Shown: positions 21,179 to 32,795 of the stretch, piece after piece | Numbering within the stretch: position 1 is the first letter of the stretch | Layout: each line of letters begins with the position of its first letter | From: Carettochelys insculpta | Lineage: Eukaryota; Chordata; Testudines; Carettochelyidae | Length of the DNA stretch: 64,000 bases | Reading direction: 5' to 3' | NCBI RefSeq assembly: GCF_033958435.1 | Contig: NC_134138.1 | Location: forward strand, 176,622,798 to 176,686,797 | The notes under the pieces: model-generated | Seen by the model: only the letters and a program-made list of their open reading frames with translations | Databases searched by the model: none | Told to the model about the DNA's origin: nothing | Made by a program: the position numbers and the translations under genes

Positions 21179-21605
21179 TGCGGGGCCTGGTGAGCTGGAG
21201 ATCAGCATGGCCTCACTGCTGGCTGCATGCTCTCAGCTTCCTGCCTGAGGGTTTCTGGGAGCCTGAGTCCTCTTAAGTGCAGCCAGACCCTAGAACCATA
21301 GAGTTCTGTCTGTGCTGAGAGTGGCGCTGCTGCCTGCCAGCTGATCGCCGCCATGGAGGACTCCCTCTTTCGAAAGAGTAGGCTGCGGAGCGTCTCCACT
21401 TGCTCTCTTTCAAAATTATCTTTCGAAGGAGGGCGCTCTTCCCATCCTGGGAACGGAGGACCAACGTCGAAAGAACGCAGGAGTTCTTTTGAAGTTACTT
21501 TTGAAAGAGCTCAGGGTGCATGTGGACACTCTGTGGGTTCTTTCGAAAGAGCTCAGGCTTCCGATCCTAATTTCAAATGTACTTGCTAGTGTAGACGTGG
21601 CCATC

Positions 21606-24252
21606 GTGATGCTGAAATGCTAAGGGAGATTAGAGAGGCTATCAAAATAAAAAGCTCAGTAACAGTGGGGAATTTCAATTATCCCCATGTTGACTGGGTA
21701 CATGTTACCTCAGGAAGGGATTCAGAGAGAAAATGTCTTGATGCCTTAAATGACTGTTTCTTGGAGCAGCTGGTATAGGAACCCACAAGGGGAGTGGCAG
21801 TTCTTGATTTAGTACTGAGTGGAACACAGGATCTGGTCCAAGAGGTAACTATTACAGGACCGCTTGGAAATAGTGACCATAACATAATAACATTTAATAT
21901 TCCTGTGTCGGGAAGAACACTGCAACAGTCCAACACTCTGGTATTTAATTTCAAAAAGGGGAATTACACAAAAATGAGGAGTTTAGTTAAACAGAAATTA
22001 AAGGGTAGAGTAACTAGAGTAAAATACCTGCAAGCTGCATGGAAACTTTTCAAAGATACCATATTAGAGGCCCAACTTAAATGTATACCCCAAATTAAAA
22101 AACACAGTAAGAGACCTGAAAAAGAGCCACCATGGCTTAACAACCATGTAAAAGAGGCAGTGAGAGATAAAAAGACATCTTTTAAAAAGTGGAAGTCAAA
22201 TCCTAGTGATCAAAATAGAAAGGAACATAAACACTGCCAAATTAAATGTAAAAATGTAATAAGAAAAGCCAACAAAGATTTTGAGGAACAGTTAGCCATA
22301 AATTCAAAAAACAATAGTAAAATATTGCTAAGTATATTAGAAGCAGGAAACCTGCTAAAAAAGCAGTGGGGCCCCTGGACGATAGAGACATAAAAGGAGC
22401 AATCAAGGAAGACAGTGCCATTGCGGAAATCTAAATGATTTCTTTGCTTTAGTCTTCATGGCTGAGGATGTTAGAGAGATTCCCAAATCTGAGCCGTCCT
22501 TTATAGGTGACAAATCTGAGGAACTGTCCCAGATTGAAGAGCCATTAGAGGAGGTTTTGGAACTAATTGATAAGCTAAACAGTCACAAGTCTCCGGGACA
22601 GGATGGTATTCACCAAAGGGTTCTCAAAAAACTCAAATGTGAAGTTGCAGAACTAACAATGGTGGTTTGTAACCTATCCTTTAAATCAGCTTCAGTACCC
22701 AGGGATTGGAAGACAGCTAATATAACACCAATATTTTAAAAAGGCTTTAAAGGAGACCCTAGCAATTATAGACCGGTAAGTATAATGTCAGTACCGGGCA
22801 AATTAGTAGAAACAATAGTAAAGAATAAAATTGTCAGACAAGTAGAAGAACATGATTTGTTGAGCAAAAGTCAACATGGTTTCCATAAAGGGAAGTCGTA
22901 TTTTACTAATCTATTAGAGTTCTTTGAAGGGGTTAACAAGCATGCGGACAGGGGGATCCAGAAGACATAGTATACTTAGATTTCCAGAAAGCCTTTGACA
23001 CAGTCCCTCACCAAAAGCTCTTATGTAAATTAGGTGGTCATGGGATAGGAGGAAAGATCCTTTCATGGATTGGGAACTGGTTAAATGACAGGAAACAAAG
23101 GGTAGGAATAAATGGTAAATTTTCACAATGGAAGGGGGTAACTAGTGGCGTTCCTCAAGGGTCAGTCCTAGTACCAATCTTGTTAACTTATTCGTCAATG
23201 ATCTAGAGAAGAGGGTAAGCAGTGAGGTGGCAAATTTTGCAGGTGACACCAAACTGTTCAGGATAGTCAAAACCAAAGCAGACTGTGAAGGACTTCAAAA
23301 AGATCTCAGCAAACTGAGTGATTGGACAGCAAAATGGCAAATGAAATTTAATGTGGGTAAGTGTAAGGTAATGCACATTGGGAAAAATAACTCCAATTAT
23401 ACATACAATATGATGGGGGCAAATTTAGCTACAACAGATCAGGAAAGGGATCTTGGAATTATAGTGGATAGTTCTCTGAAAACATCCACACAGTGTGCAG
23501 CGGCAGTCAGTAAAGCAAATAGGATGTTAGGAATAATTAAAAAAGGGATAAAAAATAAGACGAAGAATATCTTACTTCTTCTATATAAAACTATGGTACT
23601 CCCACATCTTGAGTACTGTGTGCAGATGTGGTCTCCTCACTTCAAAAAAGACATATTGGTGTTAGAAAAGGTTCAGAAAAGGGCAACTAAAATGATTAAG
23701 GGTCTGGAACGAGTCCTATATGAGGAGAGGCTAGAGAGACTGGGACTTTCTGGTCTAGAAAAGAGGCGATTGAGGGGCGATATGACAGAGGTATATAAAA
23801 TCATGAATGGTGTGGAGAAAGTGAATACAGAAAAGTTATTTACTTGTTCCCATAATATAAGAACTAGAGGACACCAAATGAAATTAATGGGTAGCAGGTT
23901 CAAAACTAATAAAAGAAAGTTTTTCTTCACACAGTGCACAGTCAACCTGTGGAACTCCTTACCAGAGGACGCTGTGAAGGCCAGGACTCTAACAGAGTCT
24001 AAAAAAGAGCTCAATGAATATTTGGAGGTTAGATCCATAGATGGCTATTAGCAAGGGGTAAGGTATGGTGTCCCTAGCCTTTTGTCAAAGGTGGGAGATG
24101 GATGGCAGGAGACAAATCACTTGATCATTGTTTTCAGTTCACCTCCTCTGGGGCACCTGGCATTGGCTACTGTTGGCAGACAGGATACTGGGCTAGATGG
24201 ACCTTTGGTCTGACCCAGTATGGCCGTTCTTATGTTCTTATGTTATGTTCTT
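21606..24252 (+). mobile_element. CR1 LINE, 3' portion (endonuclease end, RT, 3' UTR)
   Basis: Endonuclease resumes with DAEMLREIREAI. It then gives VGNFNYPHVDW, where active copies have GDFN, so the Asp is Asn here; next comes LGNSDHNIITF with the SDH motif intact. The RT reads SPGQDGIHQRVLKKLK (22590 region), YLDFQKAFDTVPHQ (22973 region) and SGVPQGSVL. The active-site box at 23235-23246 is FAGD instead of FADD, and a stop falls just before it. The C-terminal RT part is open from 23227 to 24051. The 3' end has the 'ctggatggacctttggtctgaccc' type block and repeated TTATGTTC at 24231-24252. The copy is dead. The 3' end style is that of turtle CR1 LINEs. Confidence 0.85.
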
Positions 24253-24445
24253 ATGTTCTGGCTGAATAAAAACATCATTTCTGGGCATTACTGCAGGGCT
24301 AGGTTCACAAAATAGAGAACTTGGAAGGACTTTGGAACAATGCCTGTTTAATAATCTTTAGCTCAGTTGATAGGAGACTAGGCTTCAACTTCCCTTTTCC
24401 GCCGCACAGTTTCTATAGGAACTTCAGTAGAGCCTCCCACCTCCT

Positions 24446-24772
24446 AAACCTGGGGTCAGCAACCTTTCCAGGGTGGAGTGCTGAAATTTGACCTTTTGAC
24501 CGCTATGTTCAGTCCAAGTGCCAGTGATGCTTTTAAAAGTCACTAATAGTTCTACTTACAACAACTTCATTAACAAATTAAGATGCAGAGCTTTACTGAT
24601 GAGGTGGTGGTTGGTAGCACTTGCTGTCTTTTCTTAATCCATAGGTGGCATGACTTTAAGCAAGCTCCAGGCTGCATGTGGGAGGTGGGGCAAGGCTGAA
24701 CTCCTGCCTCATGTGCCAATGAAATCAGCTCACATGCCACTCTTGGCACCCATGCAGAGGGCTGCTGACCCT
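24446..24772. mobile_element. hAT-like non-autonomous DNA element (tentative)
   Basis: The left end GGGTCAGCAACC (24452) and the right end GGCTGCTGACCC (24759) are inverted repeats of each other. The body contains 'AAATTAAGATGCAGAGC' and 'AATGAAATCAGCTCACATGC', typical of a widespread amniote short repeat with these ends. There is no coding capacity. The short frame at 24650-24856 overlaps its right half by chance. The hAT assignment is from memory of similar repeats. Confidence 0.5.
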
Positions 24773-25563
24773 TCTCCTAAACCAATGGACTATTCCTGGG
24801 ATGAGTCTGACATAGTCTCCCTGGTAAATGTATTCCAATTTGTAGGTAATATCTGAACAGTTTTGGGGTAAGAAATACATTATGAATCTGTAGTTCTGAT
24901 ATTCACCTGGGATGTGGGAGATGCTAGTTTTTCATGGCTCTGCTCCACTGAATGTTTAGTTATTTATAAAGGGACAGATCCTCATTGGTGGAAATTAAAA
25001 TAGCCCCACAGAAATCTTTGGATTTATGCCAATTTACACCATTTCATGATCTGGCCCAAATCAATTCCTGAGTTAAAATACTGTTAATTTGAAAGCATTC
25101 TTGCAGCTGTGCTGATAGAGAGGAAAAACGAAAAAGAAACATCAGCTGTTTTTCAATAGTTTTGGCTGCTTTTCTCTACCATTTCCTGTGTCTCTGAAGG
25201 CTAACTGCTCTCAGTTAAAGGGAAAACAGACAGCTGCAACTTTTAAAATATTTTTTCCATAATAAGATGTGATTCAAACTTGTCCATATTTAATTCACTT
25301 CCTGAGTTCAGAGTATTTCATCCATTCCTCATTGCAGACATTTGTAGGCCACCCATAGTCAAGGTATTGAACATATTTCTTCTCCACTCTACCATATTTA
25401 ACAGAGCTCATAAAATACCTGGACTGACTTAAACGGAGCTACGCAGATTAAAGATGAACTGAGAATCTGATCTAGTATGCATTTTTGACAGATTTGTTAT
25501 GTTCAGAAACATTACATGAATAAACCATCTTTATCTCAAGAGCACATTTAAAAAAATCTTTTA
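24773..25563. other. Anonymous sequence with ancient repeat fragment
   Basis: No gene is supported. About 24975-25060 looks like an ancient amniote repeat, with blocks reading 'GACAGATCCTCATTGG' and 'ATGATCTGGCCCAAAT' at opposite ends. The rest is featureless. Confidence 0.3.
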
Positions 25564-25765
25564 GGCTGTGTCTACACTTGCATTCCTCTTTCGAAAGAGG
25601 TGTGCAAATGAGGTAAATAAAAAATGCGAATGAGGTAAAATTTGCATATCTAGCACCTCATTTGCATAATCTTATTTTGAAATAGCTTCTTTCAAAAGAA
25701 GAAAACTAGTGTAGACACTGCTCTTTTGAAAGAAAACCCCATGTTTGAAGGAATCCTTCTGCCCA
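25564..25765. mobile_element. MITE, TTCGAAAG type (E2-like ends), truncated
   Basis: It starts GGCTGTGTCTACACTTG, preceded by TTA, and contains CCTCTTTCGAAAGAGG (a perfect palindrome at 25585-25600). A second GTGTAGACACTGCTC block near 25709 is followed by TTTGAAAG motifs. The style is that of E2 subterminal DNA, so an E2-like transposase is the likely mobiliser. The right end is not intact. Confidence 0.65.
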
Positions 25766-26005
25766 CAGAAAAAGGCACAAATTACAGTTAGGCACCTATC
25801 CCACATTGACTTACAAAGGGGGATTGGTGCCTTTGAAAATCTTCCCCAAGACATAGGATCAAGGCAGTATAAAATTAAATCATAGGTGAGCCCTGTACTG
25901 GTGGTATTCAGCATATTTTAGGTTTTTGAACCCATACGAAAACAGTCAGAGCAGCCATATATAAATAGGTAGGCCTTGCATGGGTGTATAAATTTAGTAG
26001 ACGTC

Positions 26006-26015
26006 TATTTGAAGC
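26006..26015 (+). repeat. Target-site duplication, left copy (PLE dimer B)
   Basis: TATTTGAAGC here is repeated exactly at 26232-26241, bracketing the inverted PLE-derived unit. Confidence 0.6.
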
Positions 26016-26231
26016 GTGACAGATAGCCGTGTTAGTCTGTATTCTATCAAAATGAAAAAGCAGTCCAGTAGCACTTTAAAGACTAACAAAATAATTTCTT
26101 AGGTGATAAGCTTTCGTGGGACAGACCCACTTCTTCAGATCATGAAGAAGTGGGTCTGTCCTATGAAAGCTCATCACCTAATAAATTATTTTATTAGTCT
26201 TTAAAGTGTTATTTGACTGCTTTTTTGTTTT
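26016..26231 (+). mobile_element. PLE-derived inverted dimer B
   Basis: The unit is about 216 bases. It starts with the unpaired end GTGACAGATAGCCGTGTTAG, then a long left arm (26061-26139) and its inverse (26141-26220). The turning point is near 26140. The arms share CACTTTAAAGACTAACAAAA with dimer A. Ten-base direct repeats flank it. Both arms carry the AGAAGTGGGTCTGTCC hairpin followed by GAAAGCT, so the hammerhead-like core is present on both strands. No coding sequence. Confidence 0.65.
26102..26137 (-). ncRNA. Hammerhead-ribozyme-like core in PLE dimer B
   Basis: Read on the minus strand, the order is CTGAAGA, a 5-bp stem GTGGG/CCCAC with a TCTGT loop, then GAAA and GCTTATC. Box 1 differs by one base from CTGATGA. 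The plus-strand arm (26143-26175) holds a more decayed version with CCTAT instead of CCCAC. Activity is doubtful. The structure is described from base pairing by eye. Confidence 0.4.
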
Positions 26232-26241
26232 TATTTGAAGC
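26232..26241 (+). repeat. Target-site duplication, right copy (PLE dimer B)
   Basis: TATTTGAAGC, exact partner of 26006-26015. Confidence 0.6.
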
Positions 26242-29200
26242 AAATATAGTGCCCACATTTATGTATTGAACAACAGAGCAAGACACACCGGTGCCAAAGC
26301 CCCTTGAAGCCAATGAAAAGATCCTCACTGACTTCAATGAGTTTTGGAATTAGGCACTAAGGATTTGCCAGAATACAAATGTTCTTGCATTATTCACCCA
26401 TCTTAATGATGACAAAGTAGCTACTATCTGATGGTTGTTCTGTAGCCTGTATGTAAGGAGCTTGTTTCTGACCAATTCTCTGCAGAAAAGTCCCCACTGC
26501 CGATAGCACTGTTAACAGACTCACTGGTGAGGGCAAGAAATAAATGGCCATGGAGACTAAGCTACTTTTTCCATGCTCAGAGGTGGCCTTGCATAGCAGT
26601 GTTAAGGCATGTTGGTGAAGTACTGTGGGAATATTTGCTCTGCCATAGGTGATGCAACTCTTGGCCTGTGACTATACTGTTGGCTTTGTTCAATTAATTT
26701 CATTTCACAAAACTTGTATGCAATATTTTAAAATAAATACAAATTATGCAAACAAGGCTCCACTAGAGAACACTGAGGTTGGCAGAGGGAACGAGAAAGA
26801 GGCCCACCTTTGGAAGTCAAGAACTTGTTACAGTGATCAGGCTTGGATTGTATTTAGGTTTGACACAAATGTGAGGCCCTATAGGAAATCAAACAGGCAT
26901 TCCCCTAAGCCTACATTCAAGCCATTTATTCCCAAAGCCTTAGCAGATGTTAGCATAAATCTGTAAATGATTGGGATACCATTCTGTATGTACAAGGTAA
27001 GGGATTGTTTTTGTATGTGTATTAGTGAAGAGAGAATCATCTCTTCTTCTTGGCCAGCTTCCCAAATACTTCACGTGAAGTCCTAAGGATCTCCAGTGAG
27101 TTGAAAGTCAACTATACAGTTGATGAACACCATATGCAGGGTTTTTTTTCCCAAAAAGGAGGAGATTTGGGGGAGATTCTGTATTCCTGAATATCCTTTC
27201 ACTCGAATCAGACGTTGTTTTCCAATGAGCTCTTGAGCAGTAGTTGGGGTTGCTTTTTGCCACCTTTCCTTGGTAGAACAATAAGAGTGCTAATCCAATT
27301 AGTTTTCTATCATGCTTGTCTCCCTTATTCTTTTATACAATTAATCACAGTTCTGTCTGTCACTGCCAGACTGATAGATACAGAGGTCAACTTATTATTC
27401 CTGAGGCGGGTGTGTTTGTGTGTGTGTGTGGAGGGGTTTTAGCATAGCACGAGTGCAGAATTAAGTATTTCTTGCAGATTGCAGATTTTCCATCCTCAGA
27501 ATAATTGATTCTTATGGAGTGAGGAGTGGAGGGAAGCTATGAGAGGAGTCACATTCCAAGTACACCTTGCACTCACCAGAGCTGATGTGGTGCCAGAAAT
27601 GAGTGCAGCTGGCTCACACCAGTCACATGCAGCCAGATATGGACAGATCAGAAGCAGAAGCTGCTTTCCTAACAGCACCCTGCCTCAGGCGTCAGGTGAG
27701 AAGGCACAGAATATGCAGCATGGCAGAGAGAGTAGGGTACGGGGGTCACACAGAAGGCTCAGGGTGCCACAGATTGGGCTGCGGGCATAGGAAATGGTGG
27801 GGTAAAAACTCCGAGCCAGGGACTGAATGGGACAGAGCCACAGGGGAACAGGGAGAGGAAGAGGACAATGCCAGGACAGATGCTCCTGATCAAATAGGAG
27901 AGGCAAGAGATCAGTCAGGACCTGCATGAAGGAGGCTCCTCAGCTGCTTAACATTCCCCCACCCTCATCCTCCCACAAAAACAAACAAACAAACAAATGA
28001 AAATAAAGACACTGTATCATTAGTCTTCCACCCATACTCAACAACCAACCAGGTTCATTCCCAGGCTCTTTCCTGGCAATGACTTCCTCCTCTCTCATCT
28101 TCTTCATTACCCTTGATTTCCCCCAAACCTTTGCACTGCTTTGAGGGCTGCAGGAAATATACTCCTGTATTGTAGTTTAAATGAATTACTCAAGGTTCTG
28201 TATTAATATGCCTAGTAAGGGAATCTAGTTGTCAAAAATAATTTCCTGAATCTTTTTTGTTTGTATAGCTACAAATACAGCTGCTGACAGCTAATTTGAA
28301 ATAAAACACCAAAATAATTGAAACTGATGTGATTATGTTGTACGATTTTGAAAAATAATGCAGAATTTTAAAATAGTGTGCAGAAATTTTAGGTACCTCT
28401 TTTTTCCAGCAGTATAACATGCACATAATATAATAAATTCTGGTGAAGTGTGTTGAAGACACATATAAATAATAGCTGGGCTGTCAAACACAGTTAGTAC
28501 TTGCGCTGTAATGAAAATACAAAAGGTATTTATAAATTAATCTTTTACATATACTATACTGTAATCCCGTGAAAAGTGCAACTTACAAATGTAGAATTAT
28601 TTGTCTAATAGTGTAATTATTATTGTGATTAATTGCAATTTTTAAATCACACATCCCTCAATAATTACACACATTAGGCTCAAATTTCAAACATTTCACA
28701 AAAGCCACTAAAAACAAAAGACTGCTTCCTCAGTGACACAGCACAAACTATCCACAAGCTTCACCATAGGAGAAACCCCCTTAATGCATCAGCTGTTTGT
28801 AGGTTGTTACTGCAACAGGCTATGGGCAGAATAGACTTTTAATGTTCGATGTGTGGGTTCCTTTAAAAAATCGTAATGCTGCCATTAATAAAAAAGAAAC
28901 ACAAACTTGCTAAAGACCATCCTTAAGTCTTCAGGCGCAGAGAACAATGAAATAAAATTGAACATATTATCAATTTATTTGTTTAAAAAGATCAGAACTT
29001 CTGTCTGCTACACTTCCTGGCATAAAGTGAACTTACATACCTGTCAAAACCAGAGCTGTAAAACAGGAAATCATAGGGAGCAAAATAGCAAAGGCTTTAG
29101 CTCTACTGAAATATTTTGGAGTAAGTGCAATATAATGGAGAGAGAAAACAAAACAGTGGCACACAGCTTGCTAAAAATTCATGCCAGAGGTTGCTGTTAA

Positions 29201-30255
29201 AATGATATCTTTGGAATATAGTCCTATACCTATATTTCTTCTTACCTCACCACAATGTTGTCTCTGTCTTTACAGATCACAGCGACAACAGGCTTGTCCC
29301 CTCACTCCGCTCAGATTTGCTTTATAGATTTAAATTCATGATTTGTCTCGTTGGCCAACTTTGTTAGATCTATAACTCACTATGATCCTGATTCTTCTCT
29401 CGTAAATGTCAAGGTCAAATGTCTCATATACTTCAGTAGTGCTGGACCAAAGCCTAAGAGCAAATTATGCCCTTTCTCAAGCATGCACACACTGCCCAAT
29501 GGCATACAAACTGATGGGGCCATAGCCCAGATTCCTCCACCCCAACGCACCCAGAACATGCAAGGAAAAAAAGAAAAGTAGGCTTTCATGAATGACAGTA
29601 CTAGTGGACCAGCCAAGCCATTAAGCTTGAAATCTCAGAGAGAATGACTCCCAGTGGTTGAATTATGATGGTATGGCTTTCCACCACTTTCAACTAAGAG
29701 CTGTGCATAATCAGCCTTATGTAGCTTTAAATGTCAGTGTACATTATAAGCAACAGCTGTTGAACATCACCAATATTGTATATCAGCATTTTTCATTGTG
29801 TAAGTGTGCACTCCTGGAGGGGCATCACATTGGACTAGCCAATGGAAGACAGAAGTTAACTTGCCTTTAGGAACAGGGTGGAGTGTAGAGGGAATCAGTT
29901 GGTTTTTGCAAGTGAGGGGAGGCAGCTTTTCAAGTTTAAGAAACATGGATAATCAGTAAGTCATTGCAATGAGTTCATTGTCCATAGCTAACTCTGTCTT
30001 GGTCTATATGTTCTGGCTCAAGACTTAAGAGTCCCTGCCACACAGAATATTAAGTGAAATAGATGACATTTCATCCTTATGTCTTATTCAAATGCATTAC
30101 ATCTCAATGATTTTAGATGGGGCATCAGTGTGAAATTTTGTCTTCTGAATAAGGCCCAACCAAATTCATAGTTCATTTTCATAAATTTCATTGGTCATAG
30201 GATTTTAAAAATAATAAGTTTCATAATTTGCATTACATGGATCTGACATGTCACA
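26242..30255. other. Long AT-rich interval with scattered old repeat pieces
   Basis: No gene is supported. 26290-26365 reads like an ancient amniote repeat with 'TTGAAGCCAATGAAAAGATC' and 'ACTGACTTCAATGAG' as imperfect arms. Simple repeats are (GT)n at 27410-27430 and (AAAC)n at 27976-27997. The segment 28460-28660 ('GGGCTGTCAAACACAG', 'AAAAGTGCAACTTACAAATG', 'GTGATTAATTGCAATTTT') resembles a known amniote repeat with GATTAAT blocks, probably a decayed DNA element. Frames at 27539-27929 are motif-free. Confidence 0.35.
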
Positions 30256-30475
30256 GGCTGTGTATAGACTAGTCCCCAACTTCGAAGGGGCATGGTAATT
30301 AGGGTGTTGGGAGATTACTAATGAAATGCTGCGGTGCATATGCAGCAATTCATTAGGCAAAATCTTCCCTGTGGAAACTTCAAAACTTTGAAGTGCCAGC
30401 TTGCATGTGGCTGCAATTCAGCCACGGGTACTTTGAAGTGCCCGTGCTACTTCAAAGTCCCTTTATTCCTGAGGG
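30256..30475. mobile_element. MITE, CTTCGAAGGGG type, right end missing
   Basis: It begins GGCTGTGTATAGACTAG and contains CAACTTCGAAGGGGCATGGT and GAGATTACTAATGAAATGC, blocks also found in 61519-61910 and 62548-62765. The palindromic partner arm is absent after 'CCCTTTATTCCTGAGG', so this is about half an element. Confidence 0.65.
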
Positions 30476-31507
30476 CAGCACAGAAGTAAGAGAGGGTACA
30501 CCATGACCCTCTAAAATAATTTTGCAAGTTGTGATCTCAATCCCACAGGTGTTATAAAGTGAAATTCCCACTGATCACAAGGGATTCCAATCTAATGGAT
30601 CTGTTGAATGGCAGCTTCTCTAATGGTGCAAAATTCATCCCCGCAATCCTGTCCAGGGGTGGGTGGGGGCAGGGTTTACAAACAAAATCCTCTTTGAATA
30701 TTGCATTTTAGATCTCATATGCAATTGATCCCTTAAAATAAAAAGTACACATATTTTTTCAGATGGTTCTGTTGAATTGAAAAGGGATATTTACTAGGGT
30801 TGGTAGAAAATTCCATCAAAACTAACCCTTTTCTTCCCCCAAAATAATGTATTTTGTTACTAGTCTTCATATTTCACTAGAAAAGCAAAACCAAACTCAG
30901 CAGTATTTTAACAGTGTGGCCAACTCTCATGTTTATTTCATGTCCCACAGCGTTTGTTATTTTCCTTAAAGCCCCAGCTACTGGAGGCAAGAAATTACGA
31001 GAGAATCTCAGCTTTTATTGAAGAAATTTTATCTCCCAGAGATGAAGGGGAAAAGAACAGCATGACAATGTAAACTGAATGCAACAGAGTCTCAGAAAGT
31101 AGAAGTTTTTTAAAGAATGGAAGATATTTTTTTGTAAATCTGAAGCCAATCTCAAAGCCAATCTGAAACGTCAAAGATGAGTGACTGAAAATATGGGGGT
31201 TAGATTATGAAATTTTATACAGTCTGAGCTATAGCAATCATGGCTGGTCCCACTGTAATTATACCCATAATACATATGAAACAAAATAAAGACACAGTTT
31301 AAGGGAATTAACTCAAAGACCTCTATCTGAACATTTTAAAAGAGAAATAGGTTTTTTTTCTATAATTTATTCTATGATGTATTTCTATGGATTCTCATTT
31401 AGTGGTAATTAGGAATTTTCAGGCTCAGGAGACAAGTGGAATGTGTGATTACTTAAAAATTATTCACAGAAAGACTGGAGTTGAGTAGATGAGGAAGTTG
31501 AATTTTT
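30476..31507. other. Anonymous AT-rich sequence
   Basis: No gene, RNA or clear repeat was seen. A G-run-rich patch occurs near 30655-30672. Confidence 0.45.
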
Positions 31508-31579
31508 ATCAACAAATATCAGAGAGGTAGCTGTGTTAGTCTGTAGCTTTGAGAACAAGAAGAAGTCTTGTGGCACCTT

Positions 31580-31645
31580 ATAGACTAACAAATATTTTGG
31601 AGCATAAGCTTTCGTGGGCAAAGACCTGCTTCATCAGATGCATGA
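31580..31645 (-). ncRNA. Hammerhead-ribozyme-like core in the PLE 3' region
   Basis: The minus strand reads CTGATGA exactly (31642-31636), then a stem II region in which GCAGG faces CCCAC with two mismatches, then GAAA and GCTTATGCTCC. The exact box 1, box 2 and spacing fit a hammerhead. The short GC-TTAT-GC element after GAAA could be the 2-bp stem III known from minimal retroelement hammerheads, with cleavage expected after the following TC. Stem II is damaged here although perfect in dimers A and B. Confidence 0.45.
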
Positions 31646-31859
31646 GTGCGGGAGTGGGGGGTGGTTTGAGAGGGGTATTTAAAGAGTGGGGTCCCAGTAA
31701 GAGGGAGGGCCAGAGCTGACAAGGTCTATTCAGCTGGGTAGAAATGGCCCAGTATCAACAGCACTTATCAAAAGAGGAAAAAACAAGTCAGATCAGACAG
31801 GGGGATGTGAGCCTTTGTCAGAGTCTAATGGGGAGATATTATCACCCAGAATAGAGAAA

Positions 31860-32795
31860 CTGCCTTTGTAAGCTGCGAGCCACTCCCAGTCTCTGTTTAA
31901 TCCATGGTTAATGGAGTCAAATTTGCAAATAAATTGCAGCTCAGAGATTTCTCTCTCCGTGTGATTTTTGAATTTTTTTTGTTTCAGGACTGTCACCCTT
32001 AAATCTGCCACTGAGTGTCCAGGGAGATTGAAGTGTTCCCCCACAGGCTTCTGTACATTAACGTTCCTGATGTCTGATTTATGTCCATGTATTCTTTTAT
32101 GGAGAGACTGTCCAATTTGGCCAATGTAAATTGCAGTGGGGCATTGCTGGCACATGATGGCATATATTATATTAGTACATGTGCAGGTAAAGGAGCCCTT
32201 GATGGTATAGTTGGTGTTAGGTCCTGTGATGATATCACTGGTGTATATGTGAGCAGAATAGGCAGCGAGGACTGTTGCAGGGGCTGGTTCCAGGCCTAGA
32301 GTCACTGGTTTGTGATGCGTAGTGGCTGGTGGGGATTTGTTTAAGGTTGGCAGGCTGTCTATAGGCGAGGACAGGCCTGCCTCCCAAGGTCTGTGAGAGT
32401 GAAAGATCATTGTTCAGGATGGGTTGCAGATCACTGATGATGTGCTGGAGAGGCCTTAGGTGGGGGCTGTATGTGGTGGTCAGTGGTGTTCTCTTGTTTT
32501 CCTTGTGAGCCCAGTCTTGTAGCAGGTGGCTTCTGGGTGTGCATCTGGCTCTATCAATCTGTTTCCTCACTTCCTTAGGTGGGTATTGGAGTTTGAGGAA
32601 AGCTTGGGAAAGGTCTCGTAGATGTTTGTCTCCATCTGATGGATCAGAGCAAATACAGTTGTACTTTAGTGTCTGGCTATAAACAATGGATCGTGTAGTA
32701 TGCCCTGGATGGAAGCTGGAGACATGTAAATAAGCATAGTGGTCCGTGGGTTTTCGGTATAGGGTGGTATTTATGTGACCGTCGCTTATCTGCAC
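31860..32795 (-). pseudogene. PLE polymerase C-terminus with GIY-YIG endonuclease (frameshifted)
   Basis: The first frame (32795 to 32235) reads ISDGHINTTLYRKPTDHYAYL, then PPKEVRKQIDRARC, then RPVLAYRQPANLKQI and NSPRCLFCSHI. This is the end of the RT domain and the linker with its Cys cluster. A frameshift near 32245-32260 leads to DIITGPNTNYTIKGSFTCTC, then NIIYAIMCQQC, then AIYIGQIGQSLHKRIHGH and GEHFNLPGHS. IIYAI and YIGQ form the GIY-YIG motif, and the following Arg and Glu positions (KRIHGH, GEHF) are present. The nuclease nicks target DNA for priming of reverse transcription. It is inactive through truncation and frameshift. Confidence 0.8.

Larger units (their letters stand above)
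17419..21602 (+). mobile_element. PIF/Harbinger element E2 (two-gene, distinct subfamily), inserted in CR1
   Basis: The left end is GGCTGCGTCTACACCACAGC and the inverted right end GGCCACGTCTACACTAGCAA. The flanks are ATA at the left (17416-17418) and ATC at the right (21603-21605). The CR1 reading implies the target was ATA, so the right copy carries one later change. The subterminal regions are full of TTCGAAAG motifs (17448, 17486, 17540, 21368, 21422, 21541), unlike the GTCGAAGTAG motifs of E1, E3 and E4. Gene order is as in E1: transposase on plus, Myb-like gene on minus, converging. Both genes are broken by several frameshifts. Confidence 0.85.
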
